Below are positions 40,891-49,514 of a DNA stretch of 64,000 nucleotides, in pieces. Origin of the DNA: Exiguobacterium sp018617385. GTDB taxonomy: Bacteria > Bacillota > Bacilli > Exiguobacteriales > Exiguobacteriaceae. The notes under the pieces were generated by a model. The model made no database searches and was not told the origin of the DNA. It saw nothing but the letters and a program-made list of their open reading frames with translations. The stretch is from assembly GCF_018617385.1 (NCBI RefSeq), contig NZ_JACSKA010000003.1, forward strand, positions 186,001-250,000, read 5' to 3'. The position numbers and the translations under genes are program-made. Every line of letters begins with the position of its first letter. Within the stretch, counting starts at the first letter, position 1.

Positions 40891-41724
40891 TTATCCTTTC
40901 GTACCACCCGCTGTGAGGCCAGAAACGAAGTAGCGTTGGAACATGAAGAACAAGATAACGATTGGAAGGGCCGAAAGAACCGCACCTGCCGCGAATAACG
41001 TGAAGTTATTATCGAACTGTTTCGAAATCATGTTGTAAAGGCCAACTGCCAACGTTTGTTTCTCTGGTGAACGAAGGACGAGCGATGCCAAGATAAAGTC
41101 GTTGAATGGTCCCATGAAGTTAAAGAGAGCAATCGTTGCGACAATCGGCTTCGCGAGCGGCAAGATGATTTGCCAGAAGATTCGGAGGTGACCGGCACCA
41201 TCCATGCGGGCTGCTTCGTCAAGCTCTTTCGGAATCGTGTCGAAGTACCCTTTCGCCAAGTACGTGTTCATCGGAATCGCACCACCCGCATAGAGCAAGA
41301 TGAGCGCTGTATGTGTGTCAAGAAGGTTGAGCATGTTGAGCAATACATAAATCGCGATGATCGCAACGAACTGTGGCACCATTTGAAGGACGAGGAACAA
41401 GACGAGCGAGTTCTTCCGTCCGACGAAGCGGTAACGTGAGAAGACGTATCCAGTAATCGTCACCAAGACGACAGAGAGTGCCATCGTGATGAAAGCGATT
41501 TTCAACGTGTTCACATACCATAAACTATAATCCGAAATCGTTAGGTCAAACAAGTTTTTGTAGTGAATAAACGTCGGGTTCGAGGGAATAATCGTTGACG
41601 TAATCGTACGCCCCGGGTTGAACGATGTACCGACAACCCAAAGCATCGGATAGAGAATGATGATCGACGCAAGCGTCAAGATGACATACGAGATCGCCAA
41701 ATTGATTCGTTTTTGTTTTTTCAT
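40891..41724 (-). CDS. malG: Maltodextrin ABC transporter permease MalG/MdxG
   Basis: A 277-residue permease with six helices of the MalG type. The cytoplasmic EAA loop reads KELDEAARMDGAGHLRIFWQ (about residues 185-205), contacting the ATPase. It starts one base past the malF stop codon. The ATP-binding subunit (MsmX-type) is not in the operon, as in Bacillus, where one shared ATPase serves several sugar importers. Confidence 0.95.
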   Translation of the reverse strand: MKKQKRINLAISYVILTLASIIILYPMLWVVGTSFNPGRTITSTIIPSNPTFIHYKNLFDLTISDYSLWYVNTLKIAFITMALSVVLVTITGYVFSRYRFVGRKNSLVLFLVLQMVPQFVAIIAIYVLLNMLNLLDTHTALILLYAGGAIPMNTYLAKGYFDTIPKELDEAARMDGAGHLRIFWQIILPLAKPIVATIALFNFMGPFNDFILASLVLRSPEKQTLAVGLYNMISKQFDNNFTLFAAGAVLSALPIVILFFMFQRYFVSGLTAGGTKG

Positions 41725-41725
41725 A

Positions 41726-43078
41726 TCAGATCATATCCTCGTCTTTGAAAGATTTTGTCCGACGGAACTGGATCACGGCAAGTGTCATGATGAAGAATGA
41801 CAAGATGAGTGTGATCGCAGCCGCAAGTCCGTATTGCGGGTTGGCACCGAGAGACAATTTGTAAATCCAAGAAATCAAGATGTCGGTACCGCCGGCCGTT
41901 TGTCCAGGTACAGCAGGGCCACCGCCATTAAAGAGATAGATGATGTTGAAGTTGTTAAAGTTGAACGTGAACTGCGTGATCAAAATCGGTGCTGTCGCGA
42001 ACAAGAGCATCGGCAATGTGATCAAGCGGAACTTGTCGAAGATCGTTGCTCCGTCAATCGTCGCCGCTTCATACAAATCACCAGGAATCGACTGAAGTAC
42101 ACCCGTCATGAGCGTCATGATGAACGGGAAGCCGAGCCACCATTGAATGAGAACGAGTGCCGTACGTGTCGCTGTCGGGTCGGTCATCCAGTTGACCGGA
42201 TCAAGACCGAGTGCCGGCAAGATTGTCGTATTGAACACCCCGAACGATTCGTTGAACATCGAGCGGAAGATCAAGATCGTGATGAATGCTGGGACCGCCC
42301 ATGAAAGAATCAAGATTGAACGGAACAAACGACGGAAGCGAAGTCCTTCTTGGTTCAAGAGTACCGCAAGGAAGATCCCGATCGCGATGACACCTGTCGT
42401 CGAAGCGACCGTCCAGACAAGCGTCCAGCCGAGTACGCCGACGAACGTGTCACGGAAGATATCGATTTCAAAAATACGTGTAAAGTTCTCGAATCCGACC
42501 CATTCCACGAGTTTCGCTGGTGGTGCGTTGTTGTAGCGATAGTTCGTGAAGGCGATCAAGAACGTAAAGATCAATGGAAGAATAACGGTAAACACTAACA
42601 AAATGAGTGATGGGATTAACATTAAGTATGGGAATCCATGGTCACGCAAGTTGCGAAGTTGCATTTGGAACGATGGAAGGTTTAGATGCTGATCACGAGC
42701 GCGACCGACACGATAGGCGTCACGAATGTTCCAAACATAGAACGCGATTCCGAAGAAAAGTAAAATTAACGCGACAATCCCCTCGACCATCAAGAAGATG
42801 GAGTGGTCGTTACGAGGTCCTGGCACTTCACCAAGCGTGATCAATCCCCAAAGTCCTCCACGGTCACCTGGTCCGGCGCCCGCCCCTTTGAAAAATAGAT
42901 CATAGTTTACGGCAAAATAAGATACGACGACGATAAAGAACGCTACCGCCTTCGCGTATTGTTTGTTATATAACTGTCCGAGTCCCGGAATGATGGAAAG
43001 TAGTCCCGCGTTCCGAGCATGGTTTGTAGGCTTGTCCGGGCGTTGGTCCGGTGATTTAGGGTTCGCAATTGCAGCCAT
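41726..43078 (-). CDS. malF: Maltodextrin ABC transporter permease MalF/MdxF
   Basis: A 450-residue permease. An N-terminal region rich in helices (about 25-130, LLSIIPGLGQLYNKQYAKA) precedes the MalF core with the EAA loop DLYEAATIDGATIFDKFRLI near residue 345. ATG 43078 is chosen over 43111 since AAGGAG lies nine bases upstream of it, and the longer frame would run through the operator at 43115. Co-transcribed with malE and malG. Confidence 0.94.
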   Translation of the reverse strand: MAAIANPKSPDQRPDKPTNHARNAGLLSIIPGLGQLYNKQYAKAVAFFIVVVSYFAVNYDLFFKGAGAGPGDRGGLWGLITLGEVPGPRNDHSIFLMVEGIVALILLFFGIAFYVWNIRDAYRVGRARDQHLNLPSFQMQLRNLRDHGFPYLMLIPSLILLVFTVILPLIFTFLIAFTNYRYNNAPPAKLVEWVGFENFTRIFEIDIFRDTFVGVLGWTLVWTVASTTGVIAIGIFLAVLLNQEGLRFRRLFRSILILSWAVPAFITILIFRSMFNESFGVFNTTILPALGLDPVNWMTDPTATRTALVLIQWWLGFPFIMTLMTGVLQSIPGDLYEAATIDGATIFDKFRLITLPMLLFATAPILITQFTFNFNNFNIIYLFNGGGPAVPGQTAGGTDILISWIYKLSLGANPQYGLAAAITLILSFFIMTLAVIQFRRTKSFKDEDMI

Positions 43079-43114
43079 CCTCAGTTTCTCCTTTCGATTT
43101 GAGCAAATCAATCA

Positions 43115-43128
43115 AGCAAACGTTTGCT
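43115..43128 (-). promoter_or_regulatory. Perfect LacI-type palindrome between malE and malF
   Basis: AGCAAACGTTTGCT is a perfect 14-bp palindrome with the AACGTT centre of MalR/CcpA operators. It lies inside the operon, upstream of malF, and could act as an auxiliary operator or roadblock. Confidence 0.65.
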
Positions 43129-43134
43129 CAATGC

Positions 43135-43175
43135 TAGAAAATGATGGGGAACGCCATGTGGCGTACCCCGTCATC
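43135..43175 (-). terminator. Intercistronic hairpin after malE (partial terminator or mRNA stabiliser)
   Basis: A stem GATGGGGAACGCC/GGCGTACCCCGTCATC with small mismatches lies eight bases after malE and is followed on the minus strand by only TTTT. Such hairpins raise binding-protein levels over those of the permeases. Confidence 0.6.
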
Positions 43176-43183
43176 TCAATTCC

Positions 43184-44449
43184 TTATTGGTTGTTCGCTT
43201 GGATTTGTTGTTCGATGACTTTCACTGCATCGTCTGCAGATTTTTGTGCATCTTGTTTACCAGTTGCTACAAGCTGAAGGGCTTGTGCCATTGGCTCCCA
43301 AACTTGTCCCATTTCAGGAATGTTCGGCATTGGGATTGCGTTTGTTGCTTGGTCGAATACCGCTTTCGCAACTTCGTTCGACGTGATTGTCTCGTTCGAC
43401 TCGAGTGCTGCTACTGGTGGGATCTCGTTGTATGCTTCAAACATTGCCAATGCGTTTTCTTCATTCGTCAACTCTTGAAGGAACATTTCAGCCCACTCTT
43501 GGTTTTCTGTGTAAGCTGAAAGGGCATATGTTTTCACACCCATGAACGTCTTGATTGGCTCACCGTTCGGAAGTGTTGGCATTGGAGCCGCTCCGAGGTT
43601 CACGCCTGCATCTGTGTAACCAGCTACAGCCCATGGTCCGTTCATGACTGAATGAGCTTTCTTCTCAGTGAAGAGTTGGTCCATCGCTTGGCCGCCAGAC
43701 TCACCGATCAACCCTTTAGGGAAGAGGCCTTCTTCGTACCATTTACCGATGTATTCGAATCCTTCAACTGCACCTTCGTTGTTCAAACCGATATCAGATG
43801 GGTCGAGTGCGCCACCGTCTTCTTTGAACACGTATCCGCCGAATCCAGCGACAACACCGTGTGCGAAGTAGAAGTTATCCCAAAGTGCGAGGAATCCGTA
43901 CTGTCCGTCAGCTTTCACATCGTTAGACAACTTGTAAAGGTCGTCCATAGATGCTGGAGCTTCAGCCATCAAGTCTTTGTTGTACATGAGAACTGGTGTC
44001 TCAACTGATTTTGGATATCCGTAAGCTTGACCATCGAACATGACAGCTGATTTCGCAGCGTCTGTGAACGCGTCAAGTGATCCTTCGTCCGCGATTGGAG
44101 CCAAGTGACCTTGATCTGCGATTGTACCGATCTGGTCGTGTGGTACGAGCACGATGTCTGGACCTTTTCCAGCTGGACCGTCAAGCGCAAGCTTGTCTTT
44201 TTGGTCTGTCATCTGTACTTCGACAACTTCAACTTTTACGCCATGCTCTTCTTCGAACGCCTTCGCAACTTCTTTCGTTGTTTCAGACTTTTCGATGTCT
44301 TCCCAGATGACGATCTTTTCAGGTTTGTTCTCGCTTGAAGAACCACCTTCGTTAGAAGATCCGTTGTCCGTTCCGCCACCACATGCAGCAAGTGCACCGA
44401 ATGCGAATACTGCTGTTGAAAGTCCTGCTACCATTTTTTTCATCTTCAT
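43184..44449 (-). CDS. malE: Maltodextrin-binding lipoprotein MalE/MdxE
   Basis: A 421-residue solute-binding lipoprotein of the ABC importer. The signal peptide ends in lipobox LAAC near residue 22, followed by a flexible Gly/Ser/Asn linker and the two-lobed binding fold; IVIWEDIEKSETTKEVAKAFEE and GPAGKGPDIVLVPHDQIG are typical of maltodextrin-binding proteins. ATG 44449 follows GGGGAGG; a frame open to 44506 is discarded. First gene of malEFG-amylase-malR. Confidence 0.96.
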   Translation of the reverse strand: MKMKKMVAGLSTAVFAFGALAACGGGTDNGSSNEGGSSSENKPEKIVIWEDIEKSETTKEVAKAFEEEHGVKVEVVEVQMTDQKDKLALDGPAGKGPDIVLVPHDQIGTIADQGHLAPIADEGSLDAFTDAAKSAVMFDGQAYGYPKSVETPVLMYNKDLMAEAPASMDDLYKLSNDVKADGQYGFLALWDNFYFAHGVVAGFGGYVFKEDGGALDPSDIGLNNEGAVEGFEYIGKWYEEGLFPKGLIGESGGQAMDQLFTEKKAHSVMNGPWAVAGYTDAGVNLGAAPMPTLPNGEPIKTFMGVKTYALSAYTENQEWAEMFLQELTNEENALAMFEAYNEIPPVAALESNETITSNEVAKAVFDQATNAIPMPNIPEMGQVWEPMAQALQLVATGKQDAQKSADDAVKVIEQQIQANNQ

Positions 44450-44543
44450 GATGAAAAACCTCCCCAAGGAAATAGTATGGTCAGATTTGCGCAATCGCAC
44501 GACCACGTCAATTTTAAAACTCCGCTACGAAATTGACACGGTA

Positions 44544-44559
44544 GTGAAAACGTTTGCAT
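44544..44559 (-). promoter_or_regulatory. LacI/CcpA-type operator in the malE leader
   Basis: GTGAAAACGTTTGCAT matches the cre pattern WTGNAANCGNWWNCAW at all but the first position. It lies downstream of the malE transcription start, where a bound repressor would block elongation. Confidence 0.65.
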
Positions 44560-44575
44560 CCTCACCTCAATTTTT

Positions 44576-44603
44576 ATTATACAGTTGTGAAAGCGTTTTA
44601 CAA
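44576..44603 (-). promoter_or_regulatory. malE promoter with central operator
   Basis: On the minus strand TTGTAA (44598-44603) and a perfect TATAAT (44576-44581) are 16 bases apart. The palindrome TTGTGAAAGCGTTTTACAA (44585-44603) fills the spacer and covers the -35 element, so repressor binding and RNA polymerase binding should exclude each other. Confidence 0.75.
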
Positions 44604-44819
44604 GTCTTTTTTTACACTTTTTTTACGTCTGTTGACCCATTTATGTAATTTTCAAATGTTTGTTCTTAAATCTTCACTTTTTATGCGTTTCAGCAATTGA
44701 CAAAATGTAAACGCTTTATTAACCTTTGCTTGAGCAAACGTTTTCGCAACATCTGTTCTCATGGATTCCCGATGTTGTAAAATGATGTCATCCCCTATAA
44801 AGAAAGGAATGTTTTCCTT

Positions 44820-46604
44820 ATGATGAAAGAAGCGATTTATCATCGTGCCATGTCCCCGTTCGTCTACAAATATGATCGTGAGACGATCCATATTCGTTTC
44901 CATACGAAGCGAGGCGATATCGAGTCGGTCGATTTGATTTGGAACGACCCATATGATTGGCACGCTGAAGACCCAGCCATGTGGAACTTCGATCCGGACA
45001 AGCCGAGCTACTGGCGTACATACGAGACTCCAATGGAGAAGATCGGATTTGACGACGCCTATGACTATTGGTTCATCGCCATCAAACCGCCGTTCCGACG
45101 TCTACGTTACGGTTTCCGTTTGAATGATGGACAAGATTCGGCCGTCTACACTGAAAAAGGATGGTTCGAGGAGAAGCCGCTCGATGATACGGGTTACTAC
45201 TTCTGTGTCCCATTCATCAACCCAATTGATATCTTCCATGCGCCTTCTTGGGTGAAGGATACGGTCTGGTATCAAATCTTCCCGGACCGTTTCGCCAATG
45301 GCGATGCTTCACTCAATCCTGAAGAGACGCTCCCATGGAACTCGACAGAGCCGACGACGACAAACTTCTTCGGTGGCGACTTCCAAGGGGTGATCGACCA
45401 TATCGATCATTTAGTCGAACTCGGGATCACCGGCATCTACTTCTGCCCGATCTTTAAAGCGACGACGAACCATAAGTACGATACGCTCGACTACATGGAA
45501 ATCGATCCACAGTTCGGGACGAAAGAGAAATTTAAAGAGATGGTCGACCTCTTGCACGAGAACGGCATCAAAGTCATGCTCGACGCGGTCTTCAACCATG
45601 TCGGATATCATCACCCATGGTTCCAAGACGTCGTCGAGAACGGGCCATCTTCTGAGTATCGCGATTGGTTCTATCTTCGCGAGTTCCCGATTGCGACAGA
45701 GCCGAAGCCGAACTACGACACCTTCGCATTCGAAAAGAACATGCCGAAGATCAATACAGAGCATCCAGAGTTAAAAGCCTACTTATTAGATGTTGCCCGT
45801 TACTGGGTCGAAGAATTCGGTATCGACGGGTGGCGTCTTGACGTCGCTAACGAAGTCGACCATGCGTTTTGGCGTGACTTCCGCAAGGCCGTCAAAAATG
45901 CGAACCCGGAAGCCTACATCCTCGGGGAGATTTGGCACGACGCACAGCCTTGGTTACAAGGTGACCAGTTCGATGCCGTCATGAACTACCCGTTCACGAA
46001 TGCGAGCTTGAACTACTTCGGCCTCGACCGGACGACCGCTTCGGAGTTCCGTAACGAGCTGACGCGTGTCGAGATGATGAACACGATGAACGTCAACGAA
46101 GTCACCTTCAACTTGATCGATTCGCACGATACACCTCGTGCGTTGACACGGGCGAAAGGACATAAAGGCAAGTTCAAACTCTTGATGACGTCGATGCTGA
46201 CGTATACGGGTAGCCCATGTATTTACTACGGGGACGAAATCGGACTTGAAGGCGAACAAGACCCGGGTTGCCGTCGCTGTATGCCATGGGATGAAGCCGA
46301 AGAAGACCGTAACCTCTTCCGCTACATCCAAAAGCTCATCCAGCTTCGTAAGGACCACCCTGTGCTCGCCAATGCCGGCTCATATCGCTTCAACCTGGTC
46401 GACGATGCGAACAATGCGGTCATCATCGAGCGGTGTACGAAAGATGAGACATACTTGGTTTACTTCAACAACTCAGACTCTGCCTCGAAACTGAATCCGC
46501 TCGGTTATACAGGAGCAGCCACGGACCTCTTGCATGACCGCGACCTCGACTCACTCGAAATCGAACTGGCGCCATTCAGTGCTGCTATTCTGAAATTGAA
46601 ATAA
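44820..46604 (+). CDS. Cyclomaltodextrinase / neopullulanase (GH13_20)
   Basis: A 594-residue intracellular GH13 subfamily 20 enzyme. The N-terminal CBM34-like domain (about 1-125) that forms the dimer, then the barrel with the characteristic insertion. Motifs are DAVFNHVG, GWRLDVANEVDH (nucleophile Asp), LGEIWHDAQPW (Glu) and LIDSHDTPR. There is no signal peptide. It opens cyclodextrins and trims maltodextrins to maltose, supplying maltose phosphorylase. Divergent from malEFG with shared operator region. Confidence 0.94.
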   Translation: MMKEAIYHRAMSPFVYKYDRETIHIRFHTKRGDIESVDLIWNDPYDWHAEDPAMWNFDPDKPSYWRTYETPMEKIGFDDAYDYWFIAIKPPFRRLRYGFRLNDGQDSAVYTEKGWFEEKPLDDTGYYFCVPFINPIDIFHAPSWVKDTVWYQIFPDRFANGDASLNPEETLPWNSTEPTTTNFFGGDFQGVIDHIDHLVELGITGIYFCPIFKATTNHKYDTLDYMEIDPQFGTKEKFKEMVDLLHENGIKVMLDAVFNHVGYHHPWFQDVVENGPSSEYRDWFYLREFPIATEPKPNYDTFAFEKNMPKINTEHPELKAYLLDVARYWVEEFGIDGWRLDVANEVDHAFWRDFRKAVKNANPEAYILGEIWHDAQPWLQGDQFDAVMNYPFTNASLNYFGLDRTTASEFRNELTRVEMMNTMNVNEVTFNLIDSHDTPRALTRAKGHKGKFKLLMTSMLTYTGSPCIYYGDEIGLEGEQDPGCRRCMPWDEAEEDRNLFRYIQKLIQLRKDHPVLANAGSYRFNLVDDANNAVIIERCTKDETYLVYFNNSDSASKLNPLGYTGAATDLLHDRDLDSLEIELAPFSAAILKLK

Positions 46605-46609
46605 ATTCG

Positions 46610-46640
46610 AAAATCACCTGATTTCTTCGGGTGATTTTTT
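46610..46640 (+). terminator. Rho-independent terminator
   Basis: A 9-bp perfect stem AAAATCACC/GGTGATTTT (46610-46618 and 46629-46637) is followed by a T-tract, after the cyclomaltodextrinase gene. Confidence 0.85.
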
Positions 46641-46763
46641 TGTTGAAAATAATTTAGCAAACCCCTTTCTTTTTCATTTCATAAGGAGTAAGATGACCTT
46701 TGACATTTTTATAAAACAAATAGTTAACAGAAAGAATTATAGAGAAAAGGGAGAATACACTAC

Positions 46764-48122
46764 ATGCAGACGAAACAAACGGAACAGCTCACCCTGTTCA
46801 AACTGTCGTGGCCGATTTTCATCGAACTTGCCCTCCATATGGGAACCGGGATCATCGCCACATTGATGCTCGCTCACTACTCAGACGCTGCCGCTTCTGC
46901 CGTCGGGGTTGCCAACCAAATCTTAAACGTGTTCTTGATCGTCTTTAGTGTGACGTCTGTCGGGGCGACTATTTTGATCGGTCAGGCCATAGGGGCGGGG
47001 CGCATGAAGAAGAGTCGTGACTTCGCCCGTTCCGCCGTCAGTTTGAACATGTGGCTCGGTGCGATCATGGTCGTCGTCATCTTCTTGTTCGGTGAAACGT
47101 TCTTACGCCTGTTCGGTCTATCGGACGAACTGTTTGCGCACGGGCTGTTGTTCCTGCAAATCGTCGGCTTGTCGTTATTCACCGAAGCGCTCATCATGGC
47201 GCTCAGTTCGATCCTCCGGAGTCACGGGATGACGAAACACGCCATGCTCGCGACGCTTCTGATTGATATCATCACCGCTGTCGGTGCCATTTTTGCCGTT
47301 ACCGGCTGGTTTGGCCTTCCGGTCACGGGTGTTGCCGGAGTCGCTTGGGCCATCGTGATCGCACGATTCGCCGCTATGGTTCTCTTGTTCTGGCTCGTCA
47401 AACGGAAGCTCATGATCCGCTTCCCGTTAAAAGAAGTGATTCGTCCGAAGAAAGACGACATCCAGTCACTCCTTCAAATCGGTGTTCCTTCTGCCGGGGA
47501 GAACTTGTCGTATCAAGCTTCACAGATTATCATCACTGGATTTATCGCGACGATGGGTGAGGCTTCTCTTGCTGCTCGCGTGTACGTGATGAACTTGTCC
47601 ATGCTTGCCTTCTTGTTCACCGTCGCCGTCGCGCAAGGGACCCAACTTTTGATCGCACGGGATATTGGAGGGAAACGTTTTAAAGAAGCCTATCATCGTG
47701 CCGTCAAGACCTTGAAGATTGCCATGTTCGCTTCGTTCGTCGCCTCTCTCGGTTTAGCGGTGTTCAGCGAATCGCTACTCGGTCTCTTCACGTCAAACCC
47801 TGACATCATCGCGGTCGGTGTGCCCATCTTATGGGCGACGCTCATTTTAGAGCCGGGTCGCGCCATGAACATCGTCTTGATGGGGTCGTTGAAGTCTGTC
47901 GGGGACGTCCGCTTCCCGGTCATGATTGGGATCGCCTCGATGTGGGGTGTCGCCGTGGCGTTCAGCTACTTGTTCGGTCTTCAAATGGGGCTCGGCATCC
48001 TTGGGATTTGGCTCGCCTTCTCCCTCGATGAGTGGTTCCGCGGATTCTTCGCGTTCCGTCGTTGGAAATACGGGACGTGGCAACAAAAAGGCTTCCAGTT
48101 CGAAGCAAAATCAACCACGTAA
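46764..48122 (+). CDS. MATE family efflux transporter
   Basis: A 452-residue multidrug and toxin extrusion protein with 12 helices in two homologous halves; the halves begin FKLSWPIFIELALHMGTGII and LLQIGVPSAGENLSYQASQI. Cation-coupled export of cationic drugs is the usual role. Single-gene unit with AAGGGAG before the ATG and a GC-rich terminator overlapping its stop codon. Confidence 0.94.
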   Translation: MQTKQTEQLTLFKLSWPIFIELALHMGTGIIATLMLAHYSDAAASAVGVANQILNVFLIVFSVTSVGATILIGQAIGAGRMKKSRDFARSAVSLNMWLGAIMVVVIFLFGETFLRLFGLSDELFAHGLLFLQIVGLSLFTEALIMALSSILRSHGMTKHAMLATLLIDIITAVGAIFAVTGWFGLPVTGVAGVAWAIVIARFAAMVLLFWLVKRKLMIRFPLKEVIRPKKDDIQSLLQIGVPSAGENLSYQASQIIITGFIATMGEASLAARVYVMNLSMLAFLFTVAVAQGTQLLIARDIGGKRFKEAYHRAVKTLKIAMFASFVASLGLAVFSESLLGLFTSNPDIIAVGVPILWATLILEPGRAMNIVLMGSLKSVGDVRFPVMIGIASMWGVAVAFSYLFGLQMGLGILGIWLAFSLDEWFRGFFAFRRWKYGTWQQKGFQFEAKSTT

Positions 48123-48146
48123 AAAAGCGGCCGCGGCCGCTTTTTT
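48121..48146 (+). terminator. Bidirectional terminator
   Basis: AAAAAA, then the perfect palindrome GCGGCCGCGGCCGC (48127-48140), then TTTTTT. It is shared by the MATE gene and the convergent enoyl-CoA hydratase gene and includes both stop-codon ends. Confidence 0.9.
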
Positions 48147-48880
48147 CATTTCATCAAGAATGCCTGCATCGCTTGGCGGTGCACGTCCGTGTCCCCACAC
48201 TTCCGTTGCCATTTGATTTCTTCATTCAATCCATCCTCAAATGAAGCGGCTCGCATGAGCGCCTTCATCCCTTGAACAGCGACCGGTGATTTCGCAGCGA
48301 GTGTCTCCGCATATGAAGTCAATCGCTCCGTATACATCGCATCTTCCACGAGCTCGGTGACGAGCCCGAATGTACGCGCGGCCTCCGAGTCAATCGTACT
48401 GCCACTCCAGAGCCAATCTAACGCGAGGTCGTCTCGCATGAGTCGACGCAGGTGATATGGACCGCCCGCATCCGCGACCAACCCGATTTTAATGAACGCC
48501 GAGCTGAACTTCGTCGACTTGGCGACGATTCGAACGTCTGTCGCGAGTGCCAAGCTGAGTCCTGCTCCAGCCACGACACCGTGAATCCCTGCGATGAGCG
48601 GTTTACGACTCGAGAACAGTGCACGTACGAGCGGATGATACACGTCTTCTAAATATTCCCCATAGTCCGCATCGCTCTCGATTGTTAAATCTTGTCCGGA
48701 TGAGAACGCTCGTCCCTCACCGACAAGGACGATGACGCGAACGGCGTCGTCCTGTTCAAATGTGTCGATTGCCGTTTTCATTTCACGAAGCAACGTCTCG
48801 TTCAAGGCGTTCAGCTTTTCAGGTCGGTTCAGTTTCAACCACCCTACCCCATTGTGTGTCGTCAATTGAATCGTCTCCAC
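48146..48880 (-). CDS. Enoyl-CoA hydratase/isomerase family protein
   Basis: A 244-residue crotonase-fold enzyme, PaaG-like. LNRPEKLNALNETL opens the domain, GRAFSSGQDL and HGVVAGAGLSLALATDVRI form the CoA oxyanion hole, and the later FIKIGLVADAGGPYHLRRL position carries Asp where hydratases often have Glu. Fatty-acid or phenylacetate breakdown is likely. GTG 48880 is selected because AAGGGGG is seven bases upstream; ATG 48886 would be only one base from it. A FadR-like box lies just upstream, in line with fatty-acid catabolism. Confidence 0.88.
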   Translation of the reverse strand: METIQLTTHNGVGWLKLNRPEKLNALNETLLREMKTAIDTFEQDDAVRVIVLVGEGRAFSSGQDLTIESDADYGEYLEDVYHPLVRALFSSRKPLIAGIHGVVAGAGLSLALATDVRIVAKSTKFSSAFIKIGLVADAGGPYHLRRLMRDDLALDWLWSGSTIDSEAARTFGLVTELVEDAMYTERLTSYAETLAAKSPVAVQGMKALMRAASFEDGLNEEIKWQRKCGDTDVHRQAMQAFLMK

Positions 48881-48899
48881 TTCCATTCCCCCTTCAAAA

Positions 48900-48917
48900 T
48901 GAATCACTGTTCATTTC
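48900..48917 (-). promoter_or_regulatory. FadR-like (TetR family) operator
   Basis: TGAATCACTGTTCATTTC, with the inverted repeat AATGAA-N6-TTCATT (48898-48915), agrees with 12 of 16 defined positions of the Bacillus FadR box TGAATGANTANTCATTCA. It directly precedes the enoyl-CoA hydratase gene, a typical FadR target. Confidence 0.45.
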
Positions 48918-49030
48918 TTCATCATTGCTTCAAACTCCTTCCTTTACTGAAAAGTTTTTTGAAGTTCAATTGCCGGGAAGTTGGTTGATTTGCTATTCTA
49001 AAAGGAGTCGGTCACGAAAGGATGAGTCAG

Positions 49031-49495
49031 ATGCAACTGACAAATGCCGCTCGGCAACTGAAACAGAAGAAGATTCCGTTCACTTATCATACGTACGAAG
49101 TGGATGAAACCGATGTCTCGGCCAAACATGTGGCGATGACATTGAATAAACCGCTCGACGAACTGTATAAAACGATTTGCCTCATGAACGAGAAAAAGCA
49201 ATACGCCTTCTTTCTCATCTCTGGAGAGCGTGACATCGATTTAAAAGCAGCCGCAAAAGCATGGGGAGCGAAGAAAGCATCGCCCGTCCCGATGAAAGAG
49301 CTCGAGACATTGACCGGTTATATTCGAGGGGGGGTCTCGCCGATTGGGGCGAAGAAGTCGTTCCCTGTCTATCTGCACGAAGCAGCTCAAGACAGAGAAA
49401 CGATTACCATCTCTGCCGGGAAACGTGGCTATCAAATCGAATTAACACCTGAAGATTTACTGCAATTTACAAACGGTCACTGGTTCAGCCAATGA
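49031..49495 (+). CDS. ybaK: Cys-tRNA(Pro)/Cys-tRNA(Cys) deacylase YbaK/EbsC
   Basis: A 154-residue trans-editing enzyme that clears mischarged tRNA. DETDVSAKHVAMTLN, the FFLISGERDIDLKAAAKAWGAKKASPV core with the catalytic Lys, and the ISPIG-like GGVSPIGAKKSFPVYL segment are YbaK hallmarks. ATG 49031 has AAAGG eight bases upstream, while ATG 49022 abuts it. pssA follows after 19 bases. Confidence 0.95.
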   Translation: MQLTNAARQLKQKKIPFTYHTYEVDETDVSAKHVAMTLNKPLDELYKTICLMNEKKQYAFFLISGERDIDLKAAAKAWGAKKASPVPMKELETLTGYIRGGVSPIGAKKSFPVYLHEAAQDRETITISAGKRGYQIELTPEDLLQFTNGHWFSQ

Positions 49496-49514
49496 CCTTA
49501 CTGGGGGCAAAATT

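Larger units (their letters stand above)
44450..44819. other. 370-bp divergent control region of the maltodextrin locus
   Basis: No gene is seen. It contains the malE promoter on the minus strand with two LacI/CcpA-type palindromes, two weaker sites near 44707-44718 and 44734-44745 on the cyclomaltodextrinase side, and a TTGACA at 44697-44702 that may be a -35 element for the plus strand. Confidence 0.7.
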
